64,000 nt of DNA from Phycisphaerales bacterium. GTDB lineage: Bacteria > Planctomycetota > Phycisphaerae > Phycisphaerales > UBA1924. The stretch spans positions 1-64,000 of the forward strand of contig JADLFW010000017.1 in NCBI GenBank assembly GCA_020849615.1, read 5' to 3'. The notes beneath the pieces were generated by a model, which did not search any database, had not been told where the DNA came from, and saw only the letters and a program-made list of their open reading frames with translations. Both the position numbers and the translations under genes were made by a program. Of this stretch, positions 52,248-60,021 are shown in pieces; position 1 is the stretch's first letter; each line of letters starts with the position of its first letter.

Positions 52248-52276
52248 AGCAGCCCGAGCGTGAGCGAGGGCTTTCT
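52248..52276. repeat. 29-bp dispersed repeat, copy 2 (inverted)
   Basis: Exact reverse complement of the 29 bp at 35758-35786. It sits 50 bp upstream of the ABC ATPase start. On its far side follow three copies of AGTCGG within 30 bp (52281-52310), another short repeat. Confidence 0.85.
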
Positions 52277-52459
52277 GGATAAGTCGGTGAGTCGGTGAAG
52301 TAAGTCGGACGGAATCAAAGCTCTCCCTTCCGCTGCGGGTGAGAGACGACATTCGCCGCACGCTTTGTCACCCCTAACAAACTTCGATCATCGCTTCGGG
52401 TGCCCGCCGCATTGACCCCCTTCACTCCTACAGTCCCCCTCACCTCAGGGAGATCCGCC

Positions 52460-53644
52460 TTGTCACCATCCGCCACCGTCATCGCCCCCTCGGCCGCCTC
52501 CAAGCTCGCCCTCGAGGGCGGCACCCCCATCTCTCCCAAGCCCATCCCCTTCATGTCGACCGCCCTCTTCCCGGCCGACATCGACGCCGCGACCGCGGTC
52601 CTCAAGTCCGGCATGCTCCGGGCCGCCAAGAAGTGCGAGGAGCTCGAGCAGCGCTTCGCGAAGATGACTGATGCGAAGCACATGATGACCTGCGCCAACG
52701 GCACCTGCGCCTTGCAGCTCGCCTACGAGCCCCTCTTCAACCCCGGCGATGAAATCCTCGTCCCCGCGTGGAGCTACATCGCGACCGTCAGCATGGTCGT
52801 GGCCCGCGGCTGCACCCCCGTCTTCGTCGATGCCATCCCCGAGACGTACCAGATCGACATGAAGGACGCCGCGAAGAAAGTGACCTCCAAGACCCGCGGC
52901 ATCGCCGCGACCCACCTCTACGGCTGCCCGGTCGATATCGATGCGGTCCAGGCCCTCGCCGCCAAGCACAGCCTCAAGGTCGTCTACGACGCCGCGCAGT
53001 CGCACCTGGCCACCTGGAAAGGCAAGGGCATCGGCGCCTTCGGCGATGCCGTGACCTACTCCTTCTACGCCACCAAGAATCTCGCCACCGGCGAGGGCGG
53101 CTCCATCTCGTGCAATGATGATGCCTTGGCCCGGAAGATCAAGCTCCTGCGCTCCCACGGCGAGACCGACAAGTACCTGCACGAATCCGTCGGGTACAAC
53201 TACCGGATGAACGACATCACGGGCGCCATCGGCTGCTCGCGCCTCGACCGCCTCGATGCCCAGACCAGGCAGCGCCAAGCGAGCGCCGCCCGGTTCGATG
53301 CGATCATCGCCAAGATCCCGGGCCTGACGCCCCCCGCCACCACGCCGGGCGGCACCGCCGTCTTCCACCTCTACGTCGTCAAGATGGACACCACCGGGTT
53401 CCGCTGCACCCGCGATGAGTTCTGCAAGGCCCTCGCCGCCGAGGGCGTGCCCACCGCCATTCACTACCCGCGCCCGCTGCCCAAGCAGCCCGCGCTGGCG
53501 AAATGGGACCGCAAGGACTGCCCCGTCTCCGACCGCCTCAGCACCCAAGTCTTCGCGCTGCCGATGCACCACGACCTCACCGATGATCACTTCCGCATCG
53601 TCGGCGAAGCCCTGAACAAGGTCGCGGCGGCCTACCGGGCCTGA
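52460..53644 (+). CDS. DegT/DnrJ/EryC1/StrS-family PLP-dependent aminotransferase
   Basis: 394-aa sugar aminotransferase-type enzyme. The N-terminal LALEGGTPI, CANGTCALQLAYEPL, VPAWSYIATVSMVVARGCTPVF and HLYGCPVDIDAVQALA are family features; the PLP-binding Lys is in SFYATKNLATGEGG near residue 206. Family members usually aminate nucleotide-linked keto sugars for surface glycans, or act as dehydratases. TTG at 52460 was chosen because GGGAG lies 7 bases upstream; a GTG at 52400 is in frame but lacks one. A likely intrinsic terminator follows at 53690. No other nucleotide-sugar gene is near, although manA lies 4.5 kb further on. Confidence 0.88.
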   Translation: MSPSATVIAPSAASKLALEGGTPISPKPIPFMSTALFPADIDAATAVLKSGMLRAAKKCEELEQRFAKMTDAKHMMTCANGTCALQLAYEPLFNPGDEILVPAWSYIATVSMVVARGCTPVFVDAIPETYQIDMKDAAKKVTSKTRGIAATHLYGCPVDIDAVQALAAKHSLKVVYDAAQSHLATWKGKGIGAFGDAVTYSFYATKNLATGEGGSISCNDDALARKIKLLRSHGETDKYLHESVGYNYRMNDITGAIGCSRLDRLDAQTRQRQASAARFDAIIAKIPGLTPPATTPGGTAVFHLYVVKMDTTGFRCTRDEFCKALAAEGVPTAIHYPRPLPKQPALAKWDRKDCPVSDRLSTQVFALPMHHDLTDDHFRIVGEALNKVAAAYRA

Positions 53645-53689
53645 GCCCACCGCTCTCATCCCGCCGTACCGCGAAACGCGCCGCAGAAG

Positions 53690-53711
53690 CGGGCCAGGGC
53701 CCGGTTTCTTT
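53690..53711 (+). terminator. Probable intrinsic terminator of the aminotransferase gene
   Basis: Stem CGGGC / GCCCG with a 4-base loop, followed by GTTTCTTT. It lies 45 bp after the aminotransferase stop codon and before the two anchored protein genes. Confidence 0.5.
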
Positions 53712-53849
53712 GCAGTGAGATCGCTTCCGGGGCGATCGGTCCAGCCATACGCCGGGCACGGCAACTTCGCTTTGAATGAAATCCCGGGGCTTGTTACAAT
53801 TCAGGTTCGTTTCCGGACTTGCTCGTCGGGAGATCGCAGGGAGAGAGAC

Positions 53850-54539
53850 ATGCACATTCAGGGCGTACGGGCCGCGGCTCTGGTCGCGGGCCTTGCGGCC
53901 TCTGCGTCGGCGAGCGTGACCTACACGAGTCAGAACCGATCCGCATACGCACGCGGCGGGCAGCCGCCCGTCAGCAGCGAGCCGATTGTCGCGGCCGGCT
54001 TCGGTCCATTCGACGCGGAGGCGTACGCCGTCTTCCCCAACCCCGGCTGGGCCGACAGCTGGGGCCGTGCCATCCAACACTCCACGCTCGATGAATCGGG
54101 CATCGTGTTCACCGGCTTCTGCGAAGGTCTCGACGGCTACGGCGCGGGAGGATCGGGCGTGGGCGCCGGCATCTCCACCCTCGACGTCACGTTCACCGTC
54201 TCAGGCTCGGCCGGGCTGACCTGGCAGCTTGACGGCATGTACGACCCGAGCGGGCGGGAACCGAGCGGGCTGCTGATCGAGCTCACGCGGGCCTCGACAA
54301 TCCCCGAGACGCTGTTCATTTATCGCGGGTACGACCCCATCTCGGCCTCCGGCGCGCTGCCCGATGGCGAGTACCGCTTCAGAACCAACGCCAGCGGTGG
54401 CTGGTCCGGCGTGGGTACCGGGCAAGCCTCGCTGGGGTACGACATCCGCCTCGGCATCGTGCCGGGCCCGGGCCCGCTCGTGATGGCTGCCGTCACGGGC
54501 CCACTGTTCGCCGCGCAGCGCCGCCGCGCACGCAGTTGA
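53850..54539 (+). CDS. Exported protein with PEP-CTERM-like anchor (first of a tandem pair)
   Basis: 229-aa secreted protein. The signal peptide ends near residue 22 (ASASA). The body is a beta-rich, Gly/Ser-rich domain (STLDVTFTVSGSAGLTWQLDG, DGEYRFRTNASGG) with no known enzyme motif. The C-terminus is VPGPGPLVMAAVTGPLFAAQ followed by RRRARS, a variant of the PAPG-hydrophobic-Arg sorting tail. ATG with GGGAG upstream. The following gene has the same architecture and a 34-bp gap, so the pair probably arose by duplication and is co-transcribed. Confidence 0.7.
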   Translation: MHIQGVRAAALVAGLAASASASVTYTSQNRSAYARGGQPPVSSEPIVAAGFGPFDAEAYAVFPNPGWADSWGRAIQHSTLDESGIVFTGFCEGLDGYGAGGSGVGAGISTLDVTFTVSGSAGLTWQLDGMYDPSGREPSGLLIELTRASTIPETLFIYRGYDPISASGALPDGEYRFRTNASGGWSGVGTGQASLGYDIRLGIVPGPGPLVMAAVTGPLFAAQRRRARS

Positions 54540-54573
54540 GCGAAGTTCTTCGGTTCATTCAGGAGATTATCTG

Positions 54574-55254
54574 GTGTACCCTCGCCTGGCTTTGGCCTCG
54601 TTGCTGGTCGCCGGCGCCATGACTCCCGCCTACGCAGACGTCATGTACGACCTCGGCCGCGGCATCGATCTCCGCATCAGCGGGTGGGGAAGCAGTACGG
54701 CCGATACGCTCTTCGCGCCCAGCGCCGACGGACCGTGGGATTCCGAACTCGAAATCTCGCTTCCTCATCCTTCCGGCACACCCACATCCACGGCCCGCGC
54801 GGTGCACCACTCCCGGCTCGAGAGCGGAAGCCTCCACCTCAGCGGCCTGGTCGAAGCGAGCAATGCCGATGCGGCCGGCGGAGCCGCCCGGGCCGAGCAG
54901 TTCTTGTCCGGCGCCATCACCTACAACGGCCCGGATGTCGAGTGCTCACTCGACATCGCCGCGCTGGTCATCGGGGGCAGCTCCGACTTCTATTTCAATC
55001 TGGCGCGCACCAGCCCATCTTCCGCCAGCATCTTCCGCATCAGCCTCGATGACCGCTCACCGGCCTCATACCACGCCACCGGTCTTCTCACCGCCGGCAC
55101 GTACTCCATCGCGATGCAGGCGTTCACTGCGCACGCCGCAACGCCGCCGGGACCTGCCTCCATCGCGTTCGCCCTTGTCCTTACCCTCCCAGCCCCCGGC
55201 GCCCCCGCCGCGATGCTCGCCGCACTCGGCCTGGTCGCCCGCCGCGGGCGATAG
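54574..55254 (+). CDS. Exported protein with PEP-CTERM-like anchor (second of the pair)
   Basis: 226-aa secreted protein. The signal peptide ends near residue 21 (AYADV). The body resembles that of its upstream neighbour in layout: a beta-rich region with LHLSGLVEASNAD, then DVECSLDIAALVIGG and LLTAGTYSIAMQAFTAHA. The C-terminus is LPAPGAPAAMLAALGLVARRGR, a sorting tail. GTG start with GGAG 9 bases upstream. Converges on the beta-helix gene with a 14-bp gap. Function unknown; probably a surface protein. Confidence 0.7.
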   Translation: MYPRLALASLLVAGAMTPAYADVMYDLGRGIDLRISGWGSSTADTLFAPSADGPWDSELEISLPHPSGTPTSTARAVHHSRLESGSLHLSGLVEASNADAAGGAARAEQFLSGAITYNGPDVECSLDIAALVIGGSSDFYFNLARTSPSSASIFRISLDDRSPASYHATGLLTAGTYSIAMQAFTAHAATPPGPASIAFALVLTLPAPGAPAAMLAALGLVARRGR

Positions 55255-55268
55255 GCCCGTTCATGCCA

Positions 55269-57032
55269 TCAACGCGATTGTGATTCGGCGATCCGGCCCG
55301 TCGGGCCGCGCCGCGCTGCGCCGTCCGCCCCCAGCGTGCCCTCGTACGCCCCCATGTCGATGATGGGCCCGGCCCCTTCGCCGGTGTCCGGCGCGGTCGC
55401 GTCGTTGATGAACCGCGGCAGCCCGCGCACATCCTTCACGATCCCCGCCGCGGCCCGGGTGTTGCTCCCGGCATCGATGGCCGGCGAGCCGCGCCGCGGC
55501 CGGAAGTCGCCCGCGACAGGCGCCGCGAAGAGCGGGTCGAGCCCGAGATTGCCGATGCCGCCGAGCGACCCCGTCAGCCCCTGCACCGTGCAGTACTCGA
55601 TGCGGGGCGTAGTGTCGAACGAGCGGAACTGGGCCGCCTGGTCGGCGATCCCAGCCCGGCGGTTATCCCACAGGATCGTGTTGTACACCGTCAGCAGCGC
55701 GGCGCTGGATTCGATCCCGCCCGCCAGGCCGCCGCTCACACCCGCCACGTTCCGCGCGATCGTGCTCGAGATCACCGTCACCGCGGGGTTGCGGAAGCCG
55801 AACACCGCCGTCCCCGTGTTGTCGTGCAGCAGGGAGTTGATGACCGTCAGGCTGCGCGCCCCGCCCGAGAACCCGATGACGGGCCCGGACCTCACCGCCG
55901 TCTTCCCGAAGTTGCCGCGGATCGTGCAGCCCTCGATCACCGCCGACCGGGCCTGCGCGAAGAACGCCGAGCCATCCCCCTCCGTGATCGTGTTGGCTTC
56001 GAACGTGCACCGGCGCAGCGTCGCCGGCATCGGGCTCTCCGGGCCGGCGGTCCACGAGGTTGAGAATGCCCCGCCGTGCACGGTGGCCCGGTTGCCGCGG
56101 AACACGCAGTCCTCCACCAGGAGCGCCGGCGTGTTCTGGTCGATCCACGCGCCGTGATACTCGGCCTCATTCCCCTCGAACCGGCACCGCCGGGCCGTGA
56201 TTCGCCCGATCACGCCCCCGAAGAGCGGATCTCCCGTCGCAGACCAGATCGCCCCGCCCGTCTGCGATGGAGAGAAGTTGGCGACAAAGTCGCAGCCCGC
56301 GAGGCTGACGACCGTGTCGATATCACCGCCGCCCGGCTCGAACCCGGAAATCCCCAGCGCCCCGCCGTTCATGCCGCGGTTGGCGTCGAACCGGCACGAT
56401 TCCACGCTCACTTCTCCGCCGCGGATGAGCAGCGCGCCGCCGAAACCGCCCAGGTCGGGCGCGGTCCCGCCGGCGATGTTGTCGCGGAAGGTGCACCCGG
56501 CGATCGTCATGTGCGCTCGCTCGACCTGCGCTGCGCCCCCGCCCGTCAGGTCTTCACCCGGGAAATCGGCGTTGCCGCCCGAGATCGTGAAACCGTCCAG
56601 TCGCGCGCCGATCGTGTCGGCGGCGGTCACCACATGCCGCGAGTTCTCCACGCGCTGCGCGAAGCCGGGCCCGTCGTCGCTCCTCAGATCGCCCGACAGC
56701 GTCGTGATGTTCACCGCCGGGCTGCGCTGGGCGAGTTGCGTCTCGGTCCCCGCGAACCCGCCGTACACCGCGAGCCCGGACCGCATCCTGAACGACGCGG
56801 CCCGGTCGGAGGATGCGGGGGTGTACCGGCCGGCCGCGACCCAGACCTGATCGACGGAAGGATCAACCGCCGCCATGTCGAGCGCGGTCCGCAGCGACCG
56901 CACCGCGCCGGCCCAGCTCCGCCCATCGCCCCCGCCCGCCGCGGAAGCCCGGACGAACAGCACATCACCGAAGGCCGGGGAAACGCACACCACGAGCGCA
57001 CCGACAGCCGCGAGCACGGGTCTGGACCGCAT
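55269..57032 (-). CDS. Secreted right-handed parallel beta-helix protein
   Basis: 587-aa exported protein with a signal peptide of about 22 residues. The N-terminal part has GDGRSWAGAVRSLRTALDMA and VDQVWVAAGRYTP, typical of planctomycete and Bacteroidetes proteins with the polymorphic outer membrane/beta-helix fold. Repeating rungs of the form C.F.N.A..GGA follow, for example CTFRDNIAGGT, CRFDANRGMNGGAL and CVFRGNRATVHGGAF. The end reads SPAIDAGS and MGAYEGT, a usual closing motif. No catalytic residues for pectate lyase activity are evident, so it may be adhesive or polysaccharide-binding. ATG at 57030-57032 with GGAG 7 bases upstream. No sorting tail is visible. Confidence 0.83.
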   Translation of the reverse strand: MRSRPVLAAVGALVVCVSPAFGDVLFVRASAAGGGDGRSWAGAVRSLRTALDMAAVDPSVDQVWVAAGRYTPASSDRAASFRMRSGLAVYGGFAGTETQLAQRSPAVNITTLSGDLRSDDGPGFAQRVENSRHVVTAADTIGARLDGFTISGGNADFPGEDLTGGGAAQVERAHMTIAGCTFRDNIAGGTAPDLGGFGGALLIRGGEVSVESCRFDANRGMNGGALGISGFEPGGGDIDTVVSLAGCDFVANFSPSQTGGAIWSATGDPLFGGVIGRITARRCRFEGNEAEYHGAWIDQNTPALLVEDCVFRGNRATVHGGAFSTSWTAGPESPMPATLRRCTFEANTITEGDGSAFFAQARSAVIEGCTIRGNFGKTAVRSGPVIGFSGGARSLTVINSLLHDNTGTAVFGFRNPAVTVISSTIARNVAGVSGGLAGGIESSAALLTVYNTILWDNRRAGIADQAAQFRSFDTTPRIEYCTVQGLTGSLGGIGNLGLDPLFAAPVAGDFRPRRGSPAIDAGSNTRAAAGIVKDVRGLPRFINDATAPDTGEGAGPIIDMGAYEGTLGADGAARRGPTGRIAESQSR

Positions 57033-57186
57033 GCGAACACTCCGATCAGCAAGGTTGAACACCGGGGCCGCGCCGCGCGCGGTCGATCCCGCCCCGCGAC
57101 ACATGTCCGCGGCGGCTCACATCATGCAGGGAGATCGCTCGCGTTCAACGCGATCCGCCACGCCGCGGGCGTCTCGCCGCTCGCTC

Positions 57187-57311
57187 CCGGGTTCTGTTCG
57201 ACCGATGCCTTTAGGTGGCCCGGCTCTCCGAGCCGGGCATGGAAACACCTATGCAAATGCACGGTTCGGAGAACCGTGCCACCCCGGAATCGATCCATCA
57301 AACACGACCTA
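57187..57311. repeat. 125-bp REPIN/MITE-like element, copy B (inverted)
   Basis: Reverse-complement copy of 2-126, differing at about eight positions by eye. Hairpins are at 57218-57238 (loop CTCCG) and 57259-57279 (loop CGGAG, followed by CACC), both unchanged. The terminal bases on its right end read TAG on the minus strand and form the stop codon of the bPH2 gene (57309-57311). The left terminal repeat is more degraded than in copy A. Confidence 0.8.
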
Positions 57312-57947
57312 ATGCAGCTCCCCCGTCTGCATCGTCGCGAAGTCCAGCTCTCGCACCCCCCGGGCCAGCCGCAGCTTCTCCACGCACTGGCGGAGCTGCT
57401 CGCGCATCTCCCTCGCGTTGCGGATCGACTTGATGTGCAGCACCGGGTTGGTCTCATCCGAGCTGGCGATCTCCACCGTCCCCAGCCCCAGCACCCGGTC
57501 GATCAACGACTGCTTCAGCTGCGTGTCCTTGATGCGGTACAGCTCGATCTCATCCACCCGCTTGGTGAACACACCCTCCTCGATCCGCAGCCGCTGCGTC
57601 GTCAGCGTCAGCCTCTGATTCCTTACATCCAGAAACTTCCAGATCACGTACGGGATCGGGATGATCAGCAGGCACGACACAAACCACCAGAAGTTCACCC
57701 ACTGGCTCGGCGTGCCCGACCACACCGTCGTCTCCGGGCCCAGTGTCCGCGAGCCCCGCGGCCCGTCGATCACCGGCGATGGCGAAGCCTCCAGCGATGG
57801 GCTGCTCGGATCGACCTCGACCCCGATCACCCGCACGCCCAGCCGCCCGGCCATCTGCTCGGCCTGAGCCGCCGTATCGGCCTCGAATATCTTCTGAACG
57901 GGCTTCGAGGAGGCATCCGTCCCGTGCACGATGTACCGCGTCGGCAT
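57309..57947 (-). CDS. bPH2 (DUF304-type) membrane protein
   Basis: 212-aa protein. The N-terminal region (about 1-75) is a small ferredoxin-like or unstructured domain with the segment YIVHGTDASSKPVQKIFEAD. One long hydrophobic stretch near residues 85-108 (WWFVSCLLIIPIPYVIW) forms a transmembrane segment. The C-terminal bacterial PH-like domain has RLTLTTQRLRIEEGVFTKRVDEIELYRI style strands, typical of bPH2/YdbT-YdbS proteins, and LGLGTVEIASSDETNPVLHI. Function is not known; relatives are linked to envelope stress or membrane homeostasis. ATG with CGGAG 7 bases upstream. Its TAG stop is the outermost triplet of repeat copy B. Confidence 0.78.
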   Translation of the reverse strand: MPTRYIVHGTDASSKPVQKIFEADTAAQAEQMAGRLGVRVIGVEVDPSSPSLEASPSPVIDGPRGSRTLGPETTVWSGTPSQWVNFWWFVSCLLIIPIPYVIWKFLDVRNQRLTLTTQRLRIEEGVFTKRVDEIELYRIKDTQLKQSLIDRVLGLGTVEIASSDETNPVLHIKSIRNAREMREQLRQCVEKLRLARGVRELDFATMQTGELH

Positions 57948-58114
57948 GCGTTTCTCCGGGCGAGCGGGCCGGGCCCTTGCATCGGTCCCCGCGCCCCTCG
58001 CGTTCTCCCCGCCTTCTTCGGAAGCCCCGGCGGGCGGTATCGATCCTACCACGACAAAGCCCCTGCCGGGCCCGATTCCGGTCCCCAAGCACCTGAGCCG
58101 ATCCTCGCGAAAGC

Positions 58115-59107
58115 TCACCCGCCGAACGTCACCCGCAGAAGCCGGGCCGGCTCGCTCGCCTTGAACGACATCCGCGCCGCGATCGCCGCCGGAATCAGCG
58201 CTGTGGTCCCCAGCTTCAGCGCCACCCCCTCCGCGCCGGGCCCGACCAGCTCACCCGCGCCCCCCACCACCATCAGCACCGAGCACGACGGGCCCAGCCC
58301 GACAGGTTCCGAATCCCCCACGGGAATCTCGCACGCATCAACATCGAAGTACTCGGTCTTCACCAGCCGGGCCGCCCGCTGCCGCGGCGCCAGCGTCGTC
58401 GCCGCCGGCGCCGGCCCGTAGTCGATGCACGCCAGCGCGGGCCCGATGTGCAGGGCCCGGCCCGTGCGCCCCCAGTCGAAGACGCGAAAGGTGGTGTCGC
58501 TGGGCGTCTGCACCTCCGCCACCAGCACGCCCGCCCCCAGCGCGTGACACGTCCCGCTCGGCAGGTTGTGGCACTCCCCCGGCACCGCCGGCACGGCGAT
58601 GAGGTCTCCCACCACCGTGCCGTCGGCGATGTGGCGCCGAAAATCCTCGGGCGTCACCCCGGCCCGGATGCCCTTGTAGATCAGGCTCCCGGGCTCCGCA
58701 TCCAGGATGTACCAGCACTCCGTCTTGAGATGGCAATCGCGGTGCGCCGCGGCGTAGTCGCGGCTGGGATGCACCTGCACCGAGAGATTCTCGCGGGCAT
58801 CCAGGTACTTCACCAGCAGCGGGAACCCGCCATCGGCCGCGGGCGACAGGCCGCCCAGCAGCGCCCGCCCCCACAGCCCCACCGCCTCCCGCAGCGTGCG
58901 GCCGCGGAGTTCACCGTTCGCGATGACCGAATGCGCTGACCCCCCGCCCGCCCCGCCGCTGCTGGTCGCCGACAGGTCCGCCAGTTCCCAGCTCTCCCCG
59001 ATCGCCGTCCCCGGCGGCAGCGCCTTGCCGTACCGCTCCAGCCTCCTCCCACCCCACACCTTCTCGAGCAGGATGGGTTCGAAGATGAGCGGGTATGGCG
59101 CCGTCAT
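58115..59107 (-). CDS. manA: Mannose-6-phosphate isomerase, class I
   Basis: 330-aa cupin enzyme interconverting mannose 6-phosphate and fructose 6-phosphate, the entry to GDP-mannose and mannose use. The zinc ligands are in VQVHPSRDYA, the Glu of KTECWYIL and CHNLPSGTCHALG; the N-terminal PLIFEPILLEKVWGGRRLERYG is characteristic. ATG at 59105-59107, giving a 14-bp gap to the fabZ-like gene upstream on the same strand. A short Gly/Ser linker near residue 50 is extra to the E. coli enzyme. Zinc site complete, so the enzyme is expected to be active. Confidence 0.93.
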   Translation of the reverse strand: MTAPYPLIFEPILLEKVWGGRRLERYGKALPPGTAIGESWELADLSATSSGGAGGGSAHSVIANGELRGRTLREAVGLWGRALLGGLSPAADGGFPLLVKYLDARENLSVQVHPSRDYAAAHRDCHLKTECWYILDAEPGSLIYKGIRAGVTPEDFRRHIADGTVVGDLIAVPAVPGECHNLPSGTCHALGAGVLVAEVQTPSDTTFRVFDWGRTGRALHIGPALACIDYGPAPAATTLAPRQRAARLVKTEYFDVDACEIPVGDSEPVGLGPSCSVLMVVGGAGELVGPGAEGVALKLGTTALIPAAIAARMSFKASEPARLLRVTFGG

Positions 59108-59121
59108 GGCCAGCGCGGGCC

Positions 59122-59670
59122 TCAGTCGACCATCATGCCGCTGATGCGGGCGTTGAAGGCGATGCGGCCATCCACAACGCCTTGGATATCCGTGATGAAG
59201 CGCCGCGAGTTCAGCTTCACTTCCTTGCACAGCAGGTACAGGTCGCTCCCCGGCTGCACCATGCTCCGGAACGAAGCGCTCTCGATCCGCAGGAACGCCG
59301 CGATCCCCGGCCGGCCGCGGTGCGCCAGGAACAGGTAGCAGGCCAGCTGCGCGCCGCTCTCCACCATCAGCACGCCCGGGAACATCGGCTTGCCCGGGAA
59401 ATGGCCCGGGATCCAGAACTCATCGTGGCGGACGTGCTTGATCCCGACTCCCCGCACGATCTTGAGATCCTGCCAGATCACCCCATCCAGCATCGACATG
59501 TGGCCCCGGTGCGGGATCCACCGCTCGATCTCCTCCTTGGTGCACACCCGCTGGGACAGGTCGATGCCGCCGAGGTCGAACAGCAACCGCGTCGAGCCCG
59601 CGGTCTCGCCGGCGTCCATCACCCCTTCGGGAACTGCCGAAGTCTCGGCTGTACGGGCCTGCTGCGTCAC
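59122..59670 (-). CDS. FabZ-like 3-hydroxyacyl-ACP dehydratase
   Basis: 182-aa hot-dog fold dehydratase. The catalytic segment GHFPGKPMFPGVLMVESGAQ has the His and Glu of FabZ. FabZ dehydrates 3-hydroxyacyl-ACP in fatty acid synthesis. It is longer than classical FabZ (about 150 aa) at the N-terminus by about 30 residues and reads IPHRGHMSMLDGV in place of the usual PHRYPFLLVD. It could therefore be a paralogue serving a special lipid rather than the main FabZ. GTG start with GGGGAAG upstream. Lies between manA and the Hc1-like gene on the minus strand. Confidence 0.85.
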   Translation of the reverse strand: MTQQARTAETSAVPEGVMDAGETAGSTRLLFDLGGIDLSQRVCTKEEIERWIPHRGHMSMLDGVIWQDLKIVRGVGIKHVRHDEFWIPGHFPGKPMFPGVLMVESGAQLACYLFLAHRGRPGIAAFLRIESASFRSMVQPGSDLYLLCKEVKLNSRRFITDIQGVVDGRIAFNARISGMMVD

Positions 59671-59691
59671 AACGAGTCTTCCCCTGGGCCG

Positions 59692-59883
59692 TTAGGCCGG
59701 CTTGCCTTCCTGGCCGGTATCCCGCAGGTCCAGAATCTTCTGACGGATCTCCTGCGCGGCGTTCTTGATGTCCTGCATCGTCTGCCGGACACGCGTTCCG
59801 GCGGCCTTATTTCCCCCCTCCGCCTTGCGAAGGTCATCCTCGACTTCCATCACCAGCTTCTTCAGGTTATCAAAGGCTTCCAA
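59692..59883 (-). CDS. Histone H1-like Hc1-family minigene
   Basis: 63-aa protein: a short helical segment with AFDNLKKLVMEVEDDLRKAE, then GGNKAAGTRVRQTMQDIKNA, then AQEIRQKILDLRD. This matches the N-terminal domain of chlamydial Hc1 (HctA), whose LKAEKGNKAAAQRVR stretch is close, but the Lys/Ala-rich DNA-condensing tail is missing. Such short Hc1-domain proteins are found in planctomycetes. TTG at 59881-59883 was chosen because GGGGAG lies 5 bases upstream; a longer frame from 59964 adds an Arg/Gly-rich stretch without support. Probably a small nucleoid or helical adaptor protein; DNA binding is not shown. Confidence 0.65.
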   Translation of the reverse strand: MEAFDNLKKLVMEVEDDLRKAEGGNKAAGTRVRQTMQDIKNAAQEIRQKILDLRDTGQEGKPA

Positions 59884-60021
59884 GGTTGCTCCCCTCGTTA
59901 GGCGGACACCCCCCCTCGGCGGATGTCCGGCTCCGTATCGTTGCCTCCTCTGGCTCCGTGGCAAGTCCGAGGGGTCCCCCGGCTTTCAGCCCCATTCCAG
60001 GGGCCCCGGAACCCACAACAG

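Noticed and set aside
2..57311. Idea that the two inverted 125-bp elements bound a 57-kb mobile region.
   Set aside because: The interval contains ordinary housekeeping genes (hrpA, rnc, aroC, rnr, serA, uppP) and no integrase or transposase. Dispersed REPIN-like copies explain the pattern better.
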